Source of the DNA: Lentisphaeria bacterium
Lineage (GTDB): Bacteria; Verrucomicrobiota; Lentisphaeria; Victivallales; GWF2-50-93
Direction: 5' to 3'
Length of the DNA stretch: 5,534 bases
Assembly (NCBI GenBank): GCA_020056205.1
Contig: JAGVIF010000521.1
Location: 1 to 5,534 of the forward strand
In this document: positions 1 to 5,534 of the stretch, piece after piece
How the letters are laid out: every line of letters begins with the position of its first letter
Numbering within the stretch: position 1 is the first letter of the stretch
Notes under the pieces: generated by a model
What the model was told of the DNA's origin: nothing
Seen by the model: the letters and a program-made list of their open reading frames with translations, nothing else
Database searches by the model: none
Made by a program: the position numbers and the translations under genes

Positions 1-116
1 ATGTGAGAAATATGTTAATTCGCGTTTTCAAAGGCTTTCGAAGATTGCAAAGAGAAAAGACACGCTATAGCATAACACTGAAACTGAAATTTAAATTCGC
101 GCTTTTAGAATGTAAC

Positions 117-133
117 ACAGGCGTCTTGCCTGT
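117..133. repeat. Short hairpin with 6-bp perfect stem
   Basis: ACAGGC (117-122) pairs with GCCTGT (128-133) around the loop GTCTT. It ends 7 nt before the GGGAG ribosome-binding-site candidate. No T-run follows, so it is not an intrinsic terminator. Words of the form 'CAGGCGTCTTGCCTG' resemble dispersed palindromes of PVC intergenic DNA; that is a recollection, not a search result. Confidence 0.5.
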
Positions 134-140
134 CTAAACC

Positions 141-145
141 GGGAG
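141..145 (+). promoter_or_regulatory. Candidate ribosome binding site for ATG 152
   Basis: GGGAG lies 6 nt upstream of the ATG at 152. It is the best argument for the long reading of the prepilin gene. It could be fortuitous, since the codons after it look repeat-derived. The alternative start at 362 has only GGA (350-352), 9 nt upstream. Confidence 0.45.
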
Positions 146-151
146 TGAAAA

Positions 152-1078
152 ATGAATTCATATTTTGAAAAATCAGCTGTGAAACCGGCAAACCGTGAAA
201 ACACGAAACACTTCCTAAATTCTGATTCAAGAAGTCAGGAGTCAGAAGTTAGCGGCCTACTACGATTTTCGCAGTTTTATCAAAAAGAAACTAAATTGAT
301 AAAATCGGTGTTCATCGGTGTTCATCGGTGGTTAAGTTTCAATCAAATTGGAAATCGAAAATTGAAAATCGGAAATGCGTTCACGTTGATCGAATTACTT
401 GTCGTTATTGCGATAATCGCAATTCTGGGTACTCTAATGTTCCCTGTGCTTCAGCAGGCAAAAAAAGAGGCGAAGTCCGTGATATGTAAAAACAATCTTA
501 AACGGGTGGCGGCGTGGGGAACCTCATATGCGATGGACTATCACGGGAGTCTGCCGACAAATGGTTATTATTCAGGCACCTCTAATTATTATGCCGAGTT
601 TTCCAAGACATTCTGGTATAATAAGTGCGACTTTTACAAGCCCGGAGGACGGGGAGTTCCGGCAGAAATCACAGCCTTGCATTGTCCGGAGGCGGAGTCT
701 TCCGTTACACCTCGCTGGCTATACGTTGACCGCTCTGATTTTGACTATGGGCTAAACTACTCGCTTGGCGGCAGAAAACCCGGGAGTACTTCCCACCCTA
801 AAATGGGATTTCTGACAAGCAAAAAATATTGGTTCGGCGACGGGAAGTTCGGCGTCTATGGCGCCACCTACTATACTTGGGAATATATGACGGCAAGAAA
901 CGGCGGATATGTGCCTTGGATGTGGGATGCCACGCTGCCTTTTTACGGAAAGGGACATATGGGAAATATGGCGAACTTTGTTTTCGGCGACGGCCATGCG
1001 GAGTCAAAGACGAGAGATGAAATCTATTCATTGACGGGCGCAGACCTTAATGCCTGGCAAGGCACCGCAACGGAATAA
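152..1078 (+). CDS. Prepilin-like protein (type IV pilin/GspG-type N-terminus, H-X9-DG-like C-terminus)
   Basis: This is a pseudopilin-like protein, expected in the inner membrane and processed by a prepilin peptidase. Residues 77-100 carry the class III prepilin signal: [16 protein letters not shown] with Glu at mature position 5 (E81). Cleavage is expected at A76|F77, with Ala rather than the commoner Gly at -1, giving a mature protein of about 232 residues. The CKNNLKR stretch (112-118) and LHCPEA (176-181) recur in PVC prepilin-like proteins. H269 followed by DG (280-281) resembles the H-X9-DG processing-associated motif, with one extra residue. The ATG at 152 has GGGAG 6 nt upstream, but residues 1-75 are encoded by short tandem words and look like non-coding DNA. 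TTG at 362 would give a normal short leader ([11 protein letters not shown]), with only a weak GGA upstream. The mature product is the same either way. Family confidence is high; start and substrate are uncertain. Confidence 0.9.
   Translation: MNSYFEKSAVKPANRENTKHFLNSDSRSQESEVSGLLRFSQFYQKETKLIKSVFIGVHRWLSFNQIGNRKLKIGNAFTLIELLVVIAIIAILGTLMFPVLQQAKKEAKSVICKNNLKRVAAWGTSYAMDYHGSLPTNGYYSGTSNYYAEFSKTFWYNKCDFYKPGGRGVPAEITALHCPEAESSVTPRWLYVDRSDFDYGLNYSLGGRKPGSTSHPKMGFLTSKKYWFGDGKFGVYGATYYTWEYMTARNGGYVPWMWDATLPFYGKGHMGNMANFVFGDGHAESKTRDEIYSLTGADLNAWQGTATE
233..252. repeat. Heptad tandem repeat, three copies of AGTCAGN-like word
   Basis: AGTCAG at 233-238 and 240-245 and AGTTAG at 247-252 are spaced exactly 7 nt apart. 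The array lies inside the 5' extension of the prepilin ORF and encodes a low-information stretch around residues 28-34. It reads more like intergenic repeat DNA than selected coding sequence. Confidence 0.6.
304..330. repeat. 10-bp tandem repeat, 2.7 copies (TTCATCGGTG)
   Basis: ATCGGTG (304-310) is followed by two perfect TTCATCGGTG copies (311-320 and 321-330). The period of 10 is not a multiple of three, so the frame shifts through the array and no peptide repeat results. This argues against selection on the encoded residues (about 52-60) and supports a non-coding origin. Confidence 0.75.
347..375. repeat. Imperfect 14-15 nt tandem duplication next to the pilin signal
   Basis: ATTGGAAATCGAAA (347-360) is followed directly by ATTGAAAATCGGAAA (361-375). 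In the pilin frame this encodes the duplicated peptide [10 protein letters not shown] just before the prepilin cleavage site. If TTG 362 is the true start, the second copy encodes most of the short leader peptide. Confidence 0.6.
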
Positions 1079-1100
1079 AAAAACCAATGAAATTTTAAAC

Positions 1101-1106
1101 GAGGGA
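1101..1106 (+). promoter_or_regulatory. Ribosome binding site for the large exported protein
   Basis: GAGGGA lies 7 nt before the ATG at 1114 and 10 nt before the tandem ATG at 1117. It is a strong purine-rich Shine-Dalgarno match in a 35-nt intergenic gap with no terminator-like hairpin, so the gene is probably read from the same transcript as the prepilin gene. Confidence 0.8.
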
Positions 1107-1113
1107 ATTAAAA

Positions 1114-4100
1114 ATGATGAAAAATAAAATTCTGCGGATGGGGGGAATAATACTTTTACTCTTTGCTTTCTTGTACGCGGCCGAAGCCCAGCCGCCGACC
1201 ATCCCGGAGAACCTTCAACTCTATCAGGCCGGCTTTACAAGAGTCATAATCAGATGGTCGGCTTCCTCCGACGATATAGCTGTCGAAGGATACCGGGTTC
1301 TGAGAGATGGAGTTCAGACCGGAATCACAAGTCAAACCGAATATGCCGATCAAAATCTTATCCCTGACACAAGCTATGTGTACACCGTGAAAGCATATGA
1401 CGGCGCCGGCGAAGAATCGCTCCCGAGTTCCTTCATCACCGTGAAAACACTTAAAAATCTCGACTTCGATGACGCCGCCGTTATTCAGCAGGTTGTGGAT
1501 ATGGTGAGCGTGACGGAACTTATCCCATCCTCTCTTATCTCCGCCGTCCAGAATGCATTCCTGAGCCTCAACTACGCCGATGTATTCTTTACGGTGTTAA
1601 ATTCCTCCATCATAGAGTCTTTTGTTTCCCGCGAAATCACCCTGATAAATGAAGGCGAAGCGCCAGCCTCCGAAGCGGAAAGAATCGCGGACCAGGAGGC
1701 GCTTGACCAAGTAATGGCCGCATATTTTCCGGGACACAGCTTTATCGAACTTTATCTCCAAACTAAAACTGTTGAAGTCGGCGAGTCGCACTGGCAGTCC
1801 GCAAGTCCGGAAGCCGCCGAAAATCTCTACGAATATTCCCTGAATTTCCTCTATGATAATGAGTCGGCGGTTTTCCCCGCGCTCAACAGACTGGGCTTTT
1901 TTAGAATCGCAGCGCTGAATGAAAACAGCCCAAGGCAGGATCTCATCGCCGGTCTCCACGAATATAAAAATCAATTGATGCGTTTTTTTACCCTTTTCCC
2001 GGACTCGCAATCCTATTTCGCCGTCCAGTCATATATCCTTCCGGCTCAGAATTATTTCCGCTATTTCCCTGTCCTGCTCTCATATGATAATTACGAGCAG
2101 TCCGTTTTCGACAACGCCCTCGATATGGCAGCCCGCGCAAAACTCCTTCAAAATGATGACCTGATGCGCTGGAGATACGACAGAATCAGCGCATGGGAAC
2201 TGAACAATGTGAAAATCAGCATTAAAAACGCCGCCGGCAATTATATGTCAGGAAATTTCGATCTGCTCAATACAAGCGGCAATGATCTTTTCTTTCCCTC
2301 CCCGCCTCCGCCCGACCAGAGAACTTTCGCAGCATCGGGCGGCGAATTACTCATCCCCGTCTATAAAGGACATTCATACAAGCTCAACTTCCTGGTTGAC
2401 GTTCAGGGCGGACCCGCGCTAAAATATTCCGTCCCCTCGTTTCCGCATGCCAAAGGCTGGCGTACCACCTATTCTCAAAACGCAAATCCGGTCTCCGAAT
2501 CCCTTGCCGATCCTAACGCTCCCGCCGAAATCATTCTCATCTCCGGCCAGCCGACCTCTCCCTACAATCTCAGCGCCATGAAAAATTCCGACACATTCAC
2601 CCTCTCATGGGACTGGGCCGCGCCCTCCGGCTTCGCCCTCAAAGACTTCAAGGTGTTCAGAGGCGGCGTCGAAATAGGAACGGTTATCTCGCAGAGTCTT
2701 TCAAATATCCCCCTTGAATCCGCCGACCACACATACACCTACACCGTAATAGCTTATGATCTCTACGGCCAGCCCTCAGATGAAAGCCTCCCTATTGAGG
2801 TTCTTCCGGACAACCTTTCCAATGAACAACTCGACTATTACGCCTGGAAACAATTATACTTCGGGTCCAACCCGATGTTCGACTACGAAGACCCCGACAA
2901 CGACGGATTGACCAATCTGCAGGAATATCAACTTGGCTCTAATCCGACCATAGCTCCGGCCGCCGATGTCAAATCAACTCTCCAGAACATAAGTCCGGGC
3001 GTTATCGTCTCATATTACACCGGCTCTTGGACAAGTCTTCCTAACTTTGCATCTCTTACGCCGCTTTCTGCCGGCTCGCTCGCTTCCGGTCCAAACTTCG
3101 CGTCCACATCGGGCGCCATCCTCACCAGCGGACTTGCCGACTATGCCTATCTCTCTTGCACTGCCTACTTTGATGCCCCCGCCGAAGGCTACTATCGCTT
3201 CTACCTCAACAGCGATGACGGCTCAAAACTCTATATAGACAACTCCCTGCTGATAGCCAACGACGGCATACATTCGTCCCGCGAATACTCCAGCGACATA
3301 TACCTCAAAGCCGGAGTCCACTCTCTGCGCCTCGAATACTTCGAGTACAACAATTCCGCCTGCCTCCAACTCGAATGGGCGGGGCCCGGCTTCGTCAGAA
3401 CCCCTCTCAACGGCTCAAATCTTTGGAATAGCTCCGATGTCAGCGCCCTCCTCGCCGAATCCATCGCATGGAACAAGGATTCCGACCGCGACCACCTCGC
3501 CGACCACGAGGAAATCATCGCCGGAACCAACAGGTATTCCGCCGACACCGACAACGACGGCCTCAGCGATTACGAGGAACTCAGAATATACGCCACAAAT
3601 CCGCTGAGCGCCGATGGGGATTCCGACGGACTCAGCGATTATGACGAAATCTTCCTGACATTCTCCGATCCGAATGCCGCCGATGCCAACAACACCGTTA
3701 CCGATGTCCTCGTCGTGAATGGAAGCGCGGGAATTTCCATCATCGGCGACTGGCAGAACTACGGCAACTCTATTTACGCCTCGTCCCGCAACGGAACAAT
3801 CGAGTACGCGCTCGATGTCTTTTTGCCCGGAGTCTATCGCCTCGAAATCGAAGGCACACAGCATAACTCACTGTCAAGTATCTCCTCATTCCTCCTCGAA
3901 CTCTTCATCGCCGATTCCTCCTGCGGATCGCAGACGCTCACCGCCTCTTACGGCGTGAACGGCAAGGTTTACTTCTACCTGCCGAAACTCCAGCCCGGAA
4001 TTCACAGCGCTAAAATAAAATGGACAAACGTAGCAAGCAATGTCTTCCTGCGCATAAACGCGCTCCGTCTCCAGTCTCTCGGCGGTCCCGATGCCGACAA

Positions 4101-5181
4101 CAACGGCATCCCCGATTGGGTTGATGCGAGAAATGAGGCGCTCACGCTCGTTACCGTTCCGGCGTCGAGCAAGACCTCCCCCCTCTGCATCGAGGGCGCA
4201 AACGCCTCAAATATCGAACAAATCTCGATCGCAGGTTTCTACACCGCGCCCGGAGAAGAACCCGTCCCGCCTATTGCCCTCCACAGCATAGAAAACGGCT
4301 GGTATGCGGATGCCGCCCTCACTCCCAACGCCCCAAGCAACCTCACAATCTCTTTCCAAAACGGACAGTTTTTCGTCAACAAGACCACTACCTGGCTCCC
4401 AAGCAACATCATCACGGACAATGACACGGCCATCCGCCTCAACGACTCGTTACTCCTGACAGCTTCTCCGGAAGGCGCCGGACAGGGAACTGTCTCGTTC
4501 ACAGTGGAAGGACAGGTCTTGACGACAGTGTCGGATGCCCCGCTCCCGTACAAATTCGAAAATACCGGCGATATTCAGATCGCGGCCACGTTCACGCCTG
4601 ACGACGGTAGCCCGGCTACTACTGGCTCGCTCAACGTCAAGGTCGTCTCAAGCTACTTCAACGGAAATCCCGTCTGCTTCTTCAACGAAGCAAGGATATG
4701 GGACAACCCGGCCCTCGACGATCTCGCGGTCGTCCTCCACGACACGAACGTCAATATCTTTGAAAGCGACCTCAATCCCGGACGCAGACTCGACATCAGG
4801 GCCGTCCAGAACGCGCCCGGCTACGTCATCGCAAGACTCGGACAGGACGGGCCGATAATGGCAAACGCTAACATTAAAATCGTGATTGCGGAGGCGACTT
4901 ATTCCTCGCTGTCCGCCGTTACAACTTTTACGGACGGAAGCGTCATGGTCCAGAGCCAGATAAGCCTTAGCGTTGTCCCGCCCGATCTCAGAATATATCT
5001 CAAAATATTCGTCGCGGGAATCACATTCGACGACGGCACAATCGAACGCTGGGTTACCGCCGCGGACTTCGATGAATACGGAGTTTACAAGTACAACATG
5101 CTCAGGTCGGCGGGCGCCTACACCGGCAACTGCCATAGCATCAGTCTCTATCAGGGCGATGCGTTGGTGAAAAGTTATTGA
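1114..5181 (+). CDS. Large exported multidomain protein: FN3, helical region, FN3, PA14, TSP3 calcium repeats, beta-rich C-terminus
   Basis: A secreted or surface protein of 1355 residues, probably binding glycans or partner proteins; no catalytic domain was recognised. Residues 1-25 form a Sec signal peptide (K3, K5, R8; hydrophobic 10-22; AEA|Q). Then, in order: FN3 at about 28-113; an unrecognised, probably helical region at 114-365; a beta-rich linker with a PPPP run at 366-480; FN3 at about 481-565; a calcium loop DPDNDG...E (593-604); a PA14 domain at about 628-768 with NSDDGSKLYIDN at 699-710 and LEWAGPG at 753-759; three DxDxDG-type loops from D789, D811 and D834, the first with H in place of G; a CBM-like beta-sandwich at about 862-987; a degenerate loop DADNNG at 993-998; and a beta-rich module at 1008-1355. 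All six cysteines lie after residue 680. No LPXTG, PEP-CTERM or membrane anchor is visible. GAGGGA 35 nt after the upstream gene supports the start; a second ATG at 1117 is equivalent. Confidence 0.95.
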   Translation: MMKNKILRMGGIILLLFAFLYAAEAQPPTIPENLQLYQAGFTRVIIRWSASSDDIAVEGYRVLRDGVQTGITSQTEYADQNLIPDTSYVYTVKAYDGAGEESLPSSFITVKTLKNLDFDDAAVIQQVVDMVSVTELIPSSLISAVQNAFLSLNYADVFFTVLNSSIIESFVSREITLINEGEAPASEAERIADQEALDQVMAAYFPGHSFIELYLQTKTVEVGESHWQSASPEAAENLYEYSLNFLYDNESAVFPALNRLGFFRIAALNENSPRQDLIAGLHEYKNQLMRFFTLFPDSQSYFAVQSYILPAQNYFRYFPVLLSYDNYEQSVFDNALDMAARAKLLQNDDLMRWRYDRISAWELNNVKISIKNAAGNYMSGNFDLLNTSGNDLFFPSPPPPDQRTFAASGGELLIPVYKGHSYKLNFLVDVQGGPALKYSVPSFPHAKGWRTTYSQNANPVSESLADPNAPAEIILISGQPTSPYNLSAMKNSDTFTLSWDWAAPSGFALKDFKVFRGGVEIGTVISQSLSNIPLESADHTYTYTVIAYDLYGQPSDESLPIEVLPDNLSNEQLDYYAWKQLYFGSNPMFDYEDPDNDGLTNLQEYQLGSNPTIAPAADVKSTLQNISPGVIVSYYTGSWTSLPNFASLTPLSAGSLASGPNFASTSGAILTSGLADYAYLSCTAYFDAPAEGYYRFYLNSDDGSKLYIDNSLLIANDGIHSSREYSSDIYLKAGVHSLRLEYFEYNNSACLQLEWAGPGFVRTPLNGSNLWNSSDVSALLAESIAWNKDSDRDHLADHEEIIAGTNRYSADTDNDGLSDYEELRIYATNPLSADGDSDGLSDYDEIFLTFSDPNAADANNTVTDVLVVNGSAGISIIGDWQNYGNSIYASSRNGTIEYALDVFLPGVYRLEIEGTQHNSLSSISSFLLELFIADSSCGSQTLTASYGVNGKVYFYLPKLQPGIHSAKIKWTNVASNVFLRINALRLQSLGGPDADNNGIPDWVDARNEALTLVTVPASSKTSPLCIEGANASNIEQISIAGFYTAPGEEPVPPIALHSIENGWYADAALTPNAPSNLTISFQNGQFFVNKTTTWLPSNIITDNDTAIRLNDSLLLTASPEGAGQGTVSFTVEGQVLTTVSDAPLPYKFENTGDIQIAATFTPDDGSPATTGSLNVKVVSSYFNGNPVCFFNEARIWDNPALDDLAVVLHDTNVNIFESDLNPGRRLDIRAVQNAPGYVIARLGQDGPIMANANIKIVIAEATYSSLSAVTTFTDGSVMVQSQISLSVVPPDLRIYLKIFVAGITFDDGTIERWVTAADFDEYGVYKYNMLRSAGAYTGNCHSISLYQGDALVKSY
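3475..3660 (+). repeat. Coding TSP3-type calcium loops with 22-23 residue spacing
   Basis: Three DxDxDG-type acidic loops begin at protein residues 789, 811 and 834. The last two are also similar as DNA: CTCAGCGATTA is identical at 3562-3572 and 3631-3641, 69 nt (23 codons) apart. This points to a tandem duplication within the gene. Such loops normally bind calcium and form stiff rods between domains. The first copy has H794 where Gly is usual. Confidence 0.8.
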
Positions 5182-5188
5182 AATAATG

Positions 5189-5223
5189 TGGAGGGTCGCG
5201 GTTTTGCAAAATGGAGGGTCGCG
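5189..5223. repeat. 12-nt perfect direct repeat TGGAGGGTCGCG
   Basis: TGGAGGGTCGCG occurs at 5189-5200 and 5212-5223, offset by 23 nt, starting 8 nt after the stop codon of the large gene. The second copy supplies the left arm of the adjacent hairpin; the first copy could compete for the same right arm. Confidence 0.75.
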
Positions 5224-5235
5224 CTTGCCGCGACC
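5217..5235. repeat. Hairpin with 7-bp perfect GC-rich stem
   Basis: GGTCGCG (5217-5223) pairs with CGCGACC (5229-5235) around CTTGC. It lies 35 nt after the stop codon and could stabilise the mRNA 3' end. The following GTGAAGAG is not a T-tract, so I do not call it an intrinsic terminator. Confidence 0.6.
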
Positions 5236-5247
5236 GTGAAGAGTAGC

Positions 5248-5264
5248 GTAAGCCTCTGGCTTGC
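5248..5264. repeat. Hairpin with 7-bp stem including one G-T wobble
   Basis: GTAAGCC (5248-5254) pairs with GGCTTGC (5258-5264) around a 3-nt TCT loop. It starts 12 nt after the previous hairpin. No T-run follows on the + strand. Confidence 0.45.
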
Positions 5265-5294
5265 AGGCATTGAATTAAAAAATTAATTTAACAT

Positions 5295-5321
5295 GGATGT
5301 ACAGGATACACAGGATAAACA
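5295..5321. repeat. Tandem nonamer array GGATNNACA x3
   Basis: GGATGTACA, GGATACACA and GGATAAACA lie directly end to end (5295-5303, 5304-5312, 5313-5321). Only the two middle positions vary. I recall similar 'ACAGGATACACAGGAT' words from intergenic DNA of PVC genomes; this was not searched. Confidence 0.75.
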
Positions 5322-5355
5322 CAAAAAGAGGTAATTGCAAAATGCGATTGGAAAA

Positions 5356-5420
5356 ACGGAGCGCGGGTTTTCCAACCCGCGAGTTTCTTCTGCCGGCGGG
5401 TAAGAAAACCCGCCCTCCGT
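5356..5420. repeat. Palindromic element able to fold as a perfect three-way junction; possible two-way terminator
   Basis: The outer stem pairs ACGGAG (5356-5361) with CTCCGT (5415-5420). Directly inside, CGCGGGTT (5362-5369) pairs with AACCCGCG (5374-5381) around a TTCC loop. After a 13-nt linker, GGCGGGT (5395-5401) pairs with ACCCGCC (5408-5414) around AAGAAA. All 21 pairs are Watson-Crick and the two arms abut the outer stem. The + strand continues TATTTT (5421-5426). The - strand continues into four more T (complement of 5352-5355), making five with the last T of the stem. It could therefore end transcription in either direction, or be a dispersed mobile or REP-like repeat. Confidence 0.7.
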
Positions 5421-5500
5421 TATTTTAAACTCCATCGCTTACGCCTCGGGGTTTTATCAATAAGAAACTGCCAAGAAAGAGACACGCTAAAGTCGAAGAT

Positions 5501-5521
5501 CCCGAGCCGCGGGGCCTCGGG
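5501..5521. repeat. GC-rich hairpin at the window end
   Basis: CCCGAG (5501-5506) can pair with CTCGGG (5516-5521) across a 9-nt GC-rich loop. Alternative pairings with the flanking GGGGCT are possible. It may be part of a repeat that continues beyond the window. Confidence 0.35.
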
Positions 5522-5534
5522 GCTGTGAACTCCA

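Larger units (their letters stand above)
1..151. other. Non-coding leader upstream of the prepilin gene
   Basis: No ORF of useful length is visible on either strand. The word ATTCGCG occurs at 18-24 and 95-101 in similar AT-rich settings. GCTATAGC at 64-71 is a perfect 8-nt palindrome. GACACGCTA at 59-67 recurs at 5481-5489 near the other end of the window. No convincing sigma-70 promoter could be assigned, although the transcript for the two downstream genes probably starts here or further upstream. Confidence 0.6.
5182..5534. other. Gene-free 3' region rich in hairpins and short repeats
   Basis: No plausible gene was found on either strand. The stretch consists of a 12-nt direct repeat, two hairpins near 5217-5264, an AT-only inverted repeat (AATTAA 5273-5278 with TTAATT 5283-5288), a tandem nonamer array, a three-way-junction element and a terminal GC hairpin. 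GCGTAAGC (5246-5253) recurs in inverted orientation as GCTTACGC (5437-5444). GCCTCGGGG occurs at 5443-5451 and 5514-5522. Confidence 0.75.

Noticed and set aside
45..73. Possible sigma-70 promoter: TTGCAA (45-50) and TAGCAT (68-73), 17-nt spacer
   Set aside because: The -10 match is poor and such matches are expected by chance in AT-rich DNA, so it was not called as a feature.
1597..2010. 137-codon open frame on the - strand
   Set aside because: It is antisense to the helical region of the large protein, with no RBS-supported start identified and no domain seen.
3415..3864. 149-codon open frame on the - strand
   Set aside because: It lies opposite the calcium-loop coding region. Its Val/Gly/Ile-rich translation is what antisense reading of repeated Asp codons gives, and it has no recognisable domain.
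4648..5136. 162-codon open frame on the - strand
   Set aside because: It lies fully within the large gene, is explained by the C-rich codon bias of the sense strand, and shows no family resemblance.
1114..5181. Large protein as an enzyme (glycoside hydrolase or protease)
   Set aside because: All recognised parts are binding or structural modules, and no catalytic motif could be identified by eye.
5217..5264. Intrinsic terminator directly after the large gene
   Set aside because: The hairpins are good but neither is followed by a T-tract on the + strand. The element at 5356-5420 is a better candidate.
5182..5534. CRISPR array or tRNA
   Set aside because: The repeats differ in sequence and spacing, with no regular repeat-spacer pattern, and the three-way fold lacks tRNA anticodon and T-loop features.

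Overview
The window looks like bacterial chromosomal DNA from the PVC group, most likely Lentisphaerota, Kiritimatiellota or a related Verrucomicrobiota lineage. Three things suggest this. The first gene is a prepilin-like protein with the [16 protein letters not shown] segment, a type found in large numbers in those phyla. The second is a very large secreted protein combining FN3, PA14 and thrombospondin-type-3 calcium repeats. The non-coding DNA is made of short-period tandem words and GC-rich hairpins of the sort I associate with these genomes. The assignment rests on resemblance only; no marker gene is present.

Layout: 1-151 is a non-coding leader with a small hairpin and a Shine-Dalgarno-like GGGAG. 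A pseudopilin-like CDS (152-1078, +) follows; its first ~75 codons are almost certainly repeat-derived, so the biological start may be a TTG at 362. After 35 nt comes a 1355-residue exported multidomain protein (1114-5181, +) with a clear ribosome binding site and signal peptide. The last 353 nt (5182-5534) hold no gene. They contain a 12-nt direct repeat, several hairpins, a tandem nonamer array and a 65-nt element that can fold into a perfectly paired three-way junction.

The two genes share a strand and are close enough to be co-transcribed. Both products act outside the cytoplasm: one is an inner-membrane-anchored pseudopilin, the other a Sec-exported protein of binding-type beta-domains. 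A cell-surface or secretion-associated role for the pair is reasonable, but nothing in the sequence proves that they interact. No catalytic domain, transposase, CRISPR array, tRNA or rRNA was seen. The least explained items are the helical region between the FN3 domains of the large protein, its C-terminal module, and the three-way-junction repeat.
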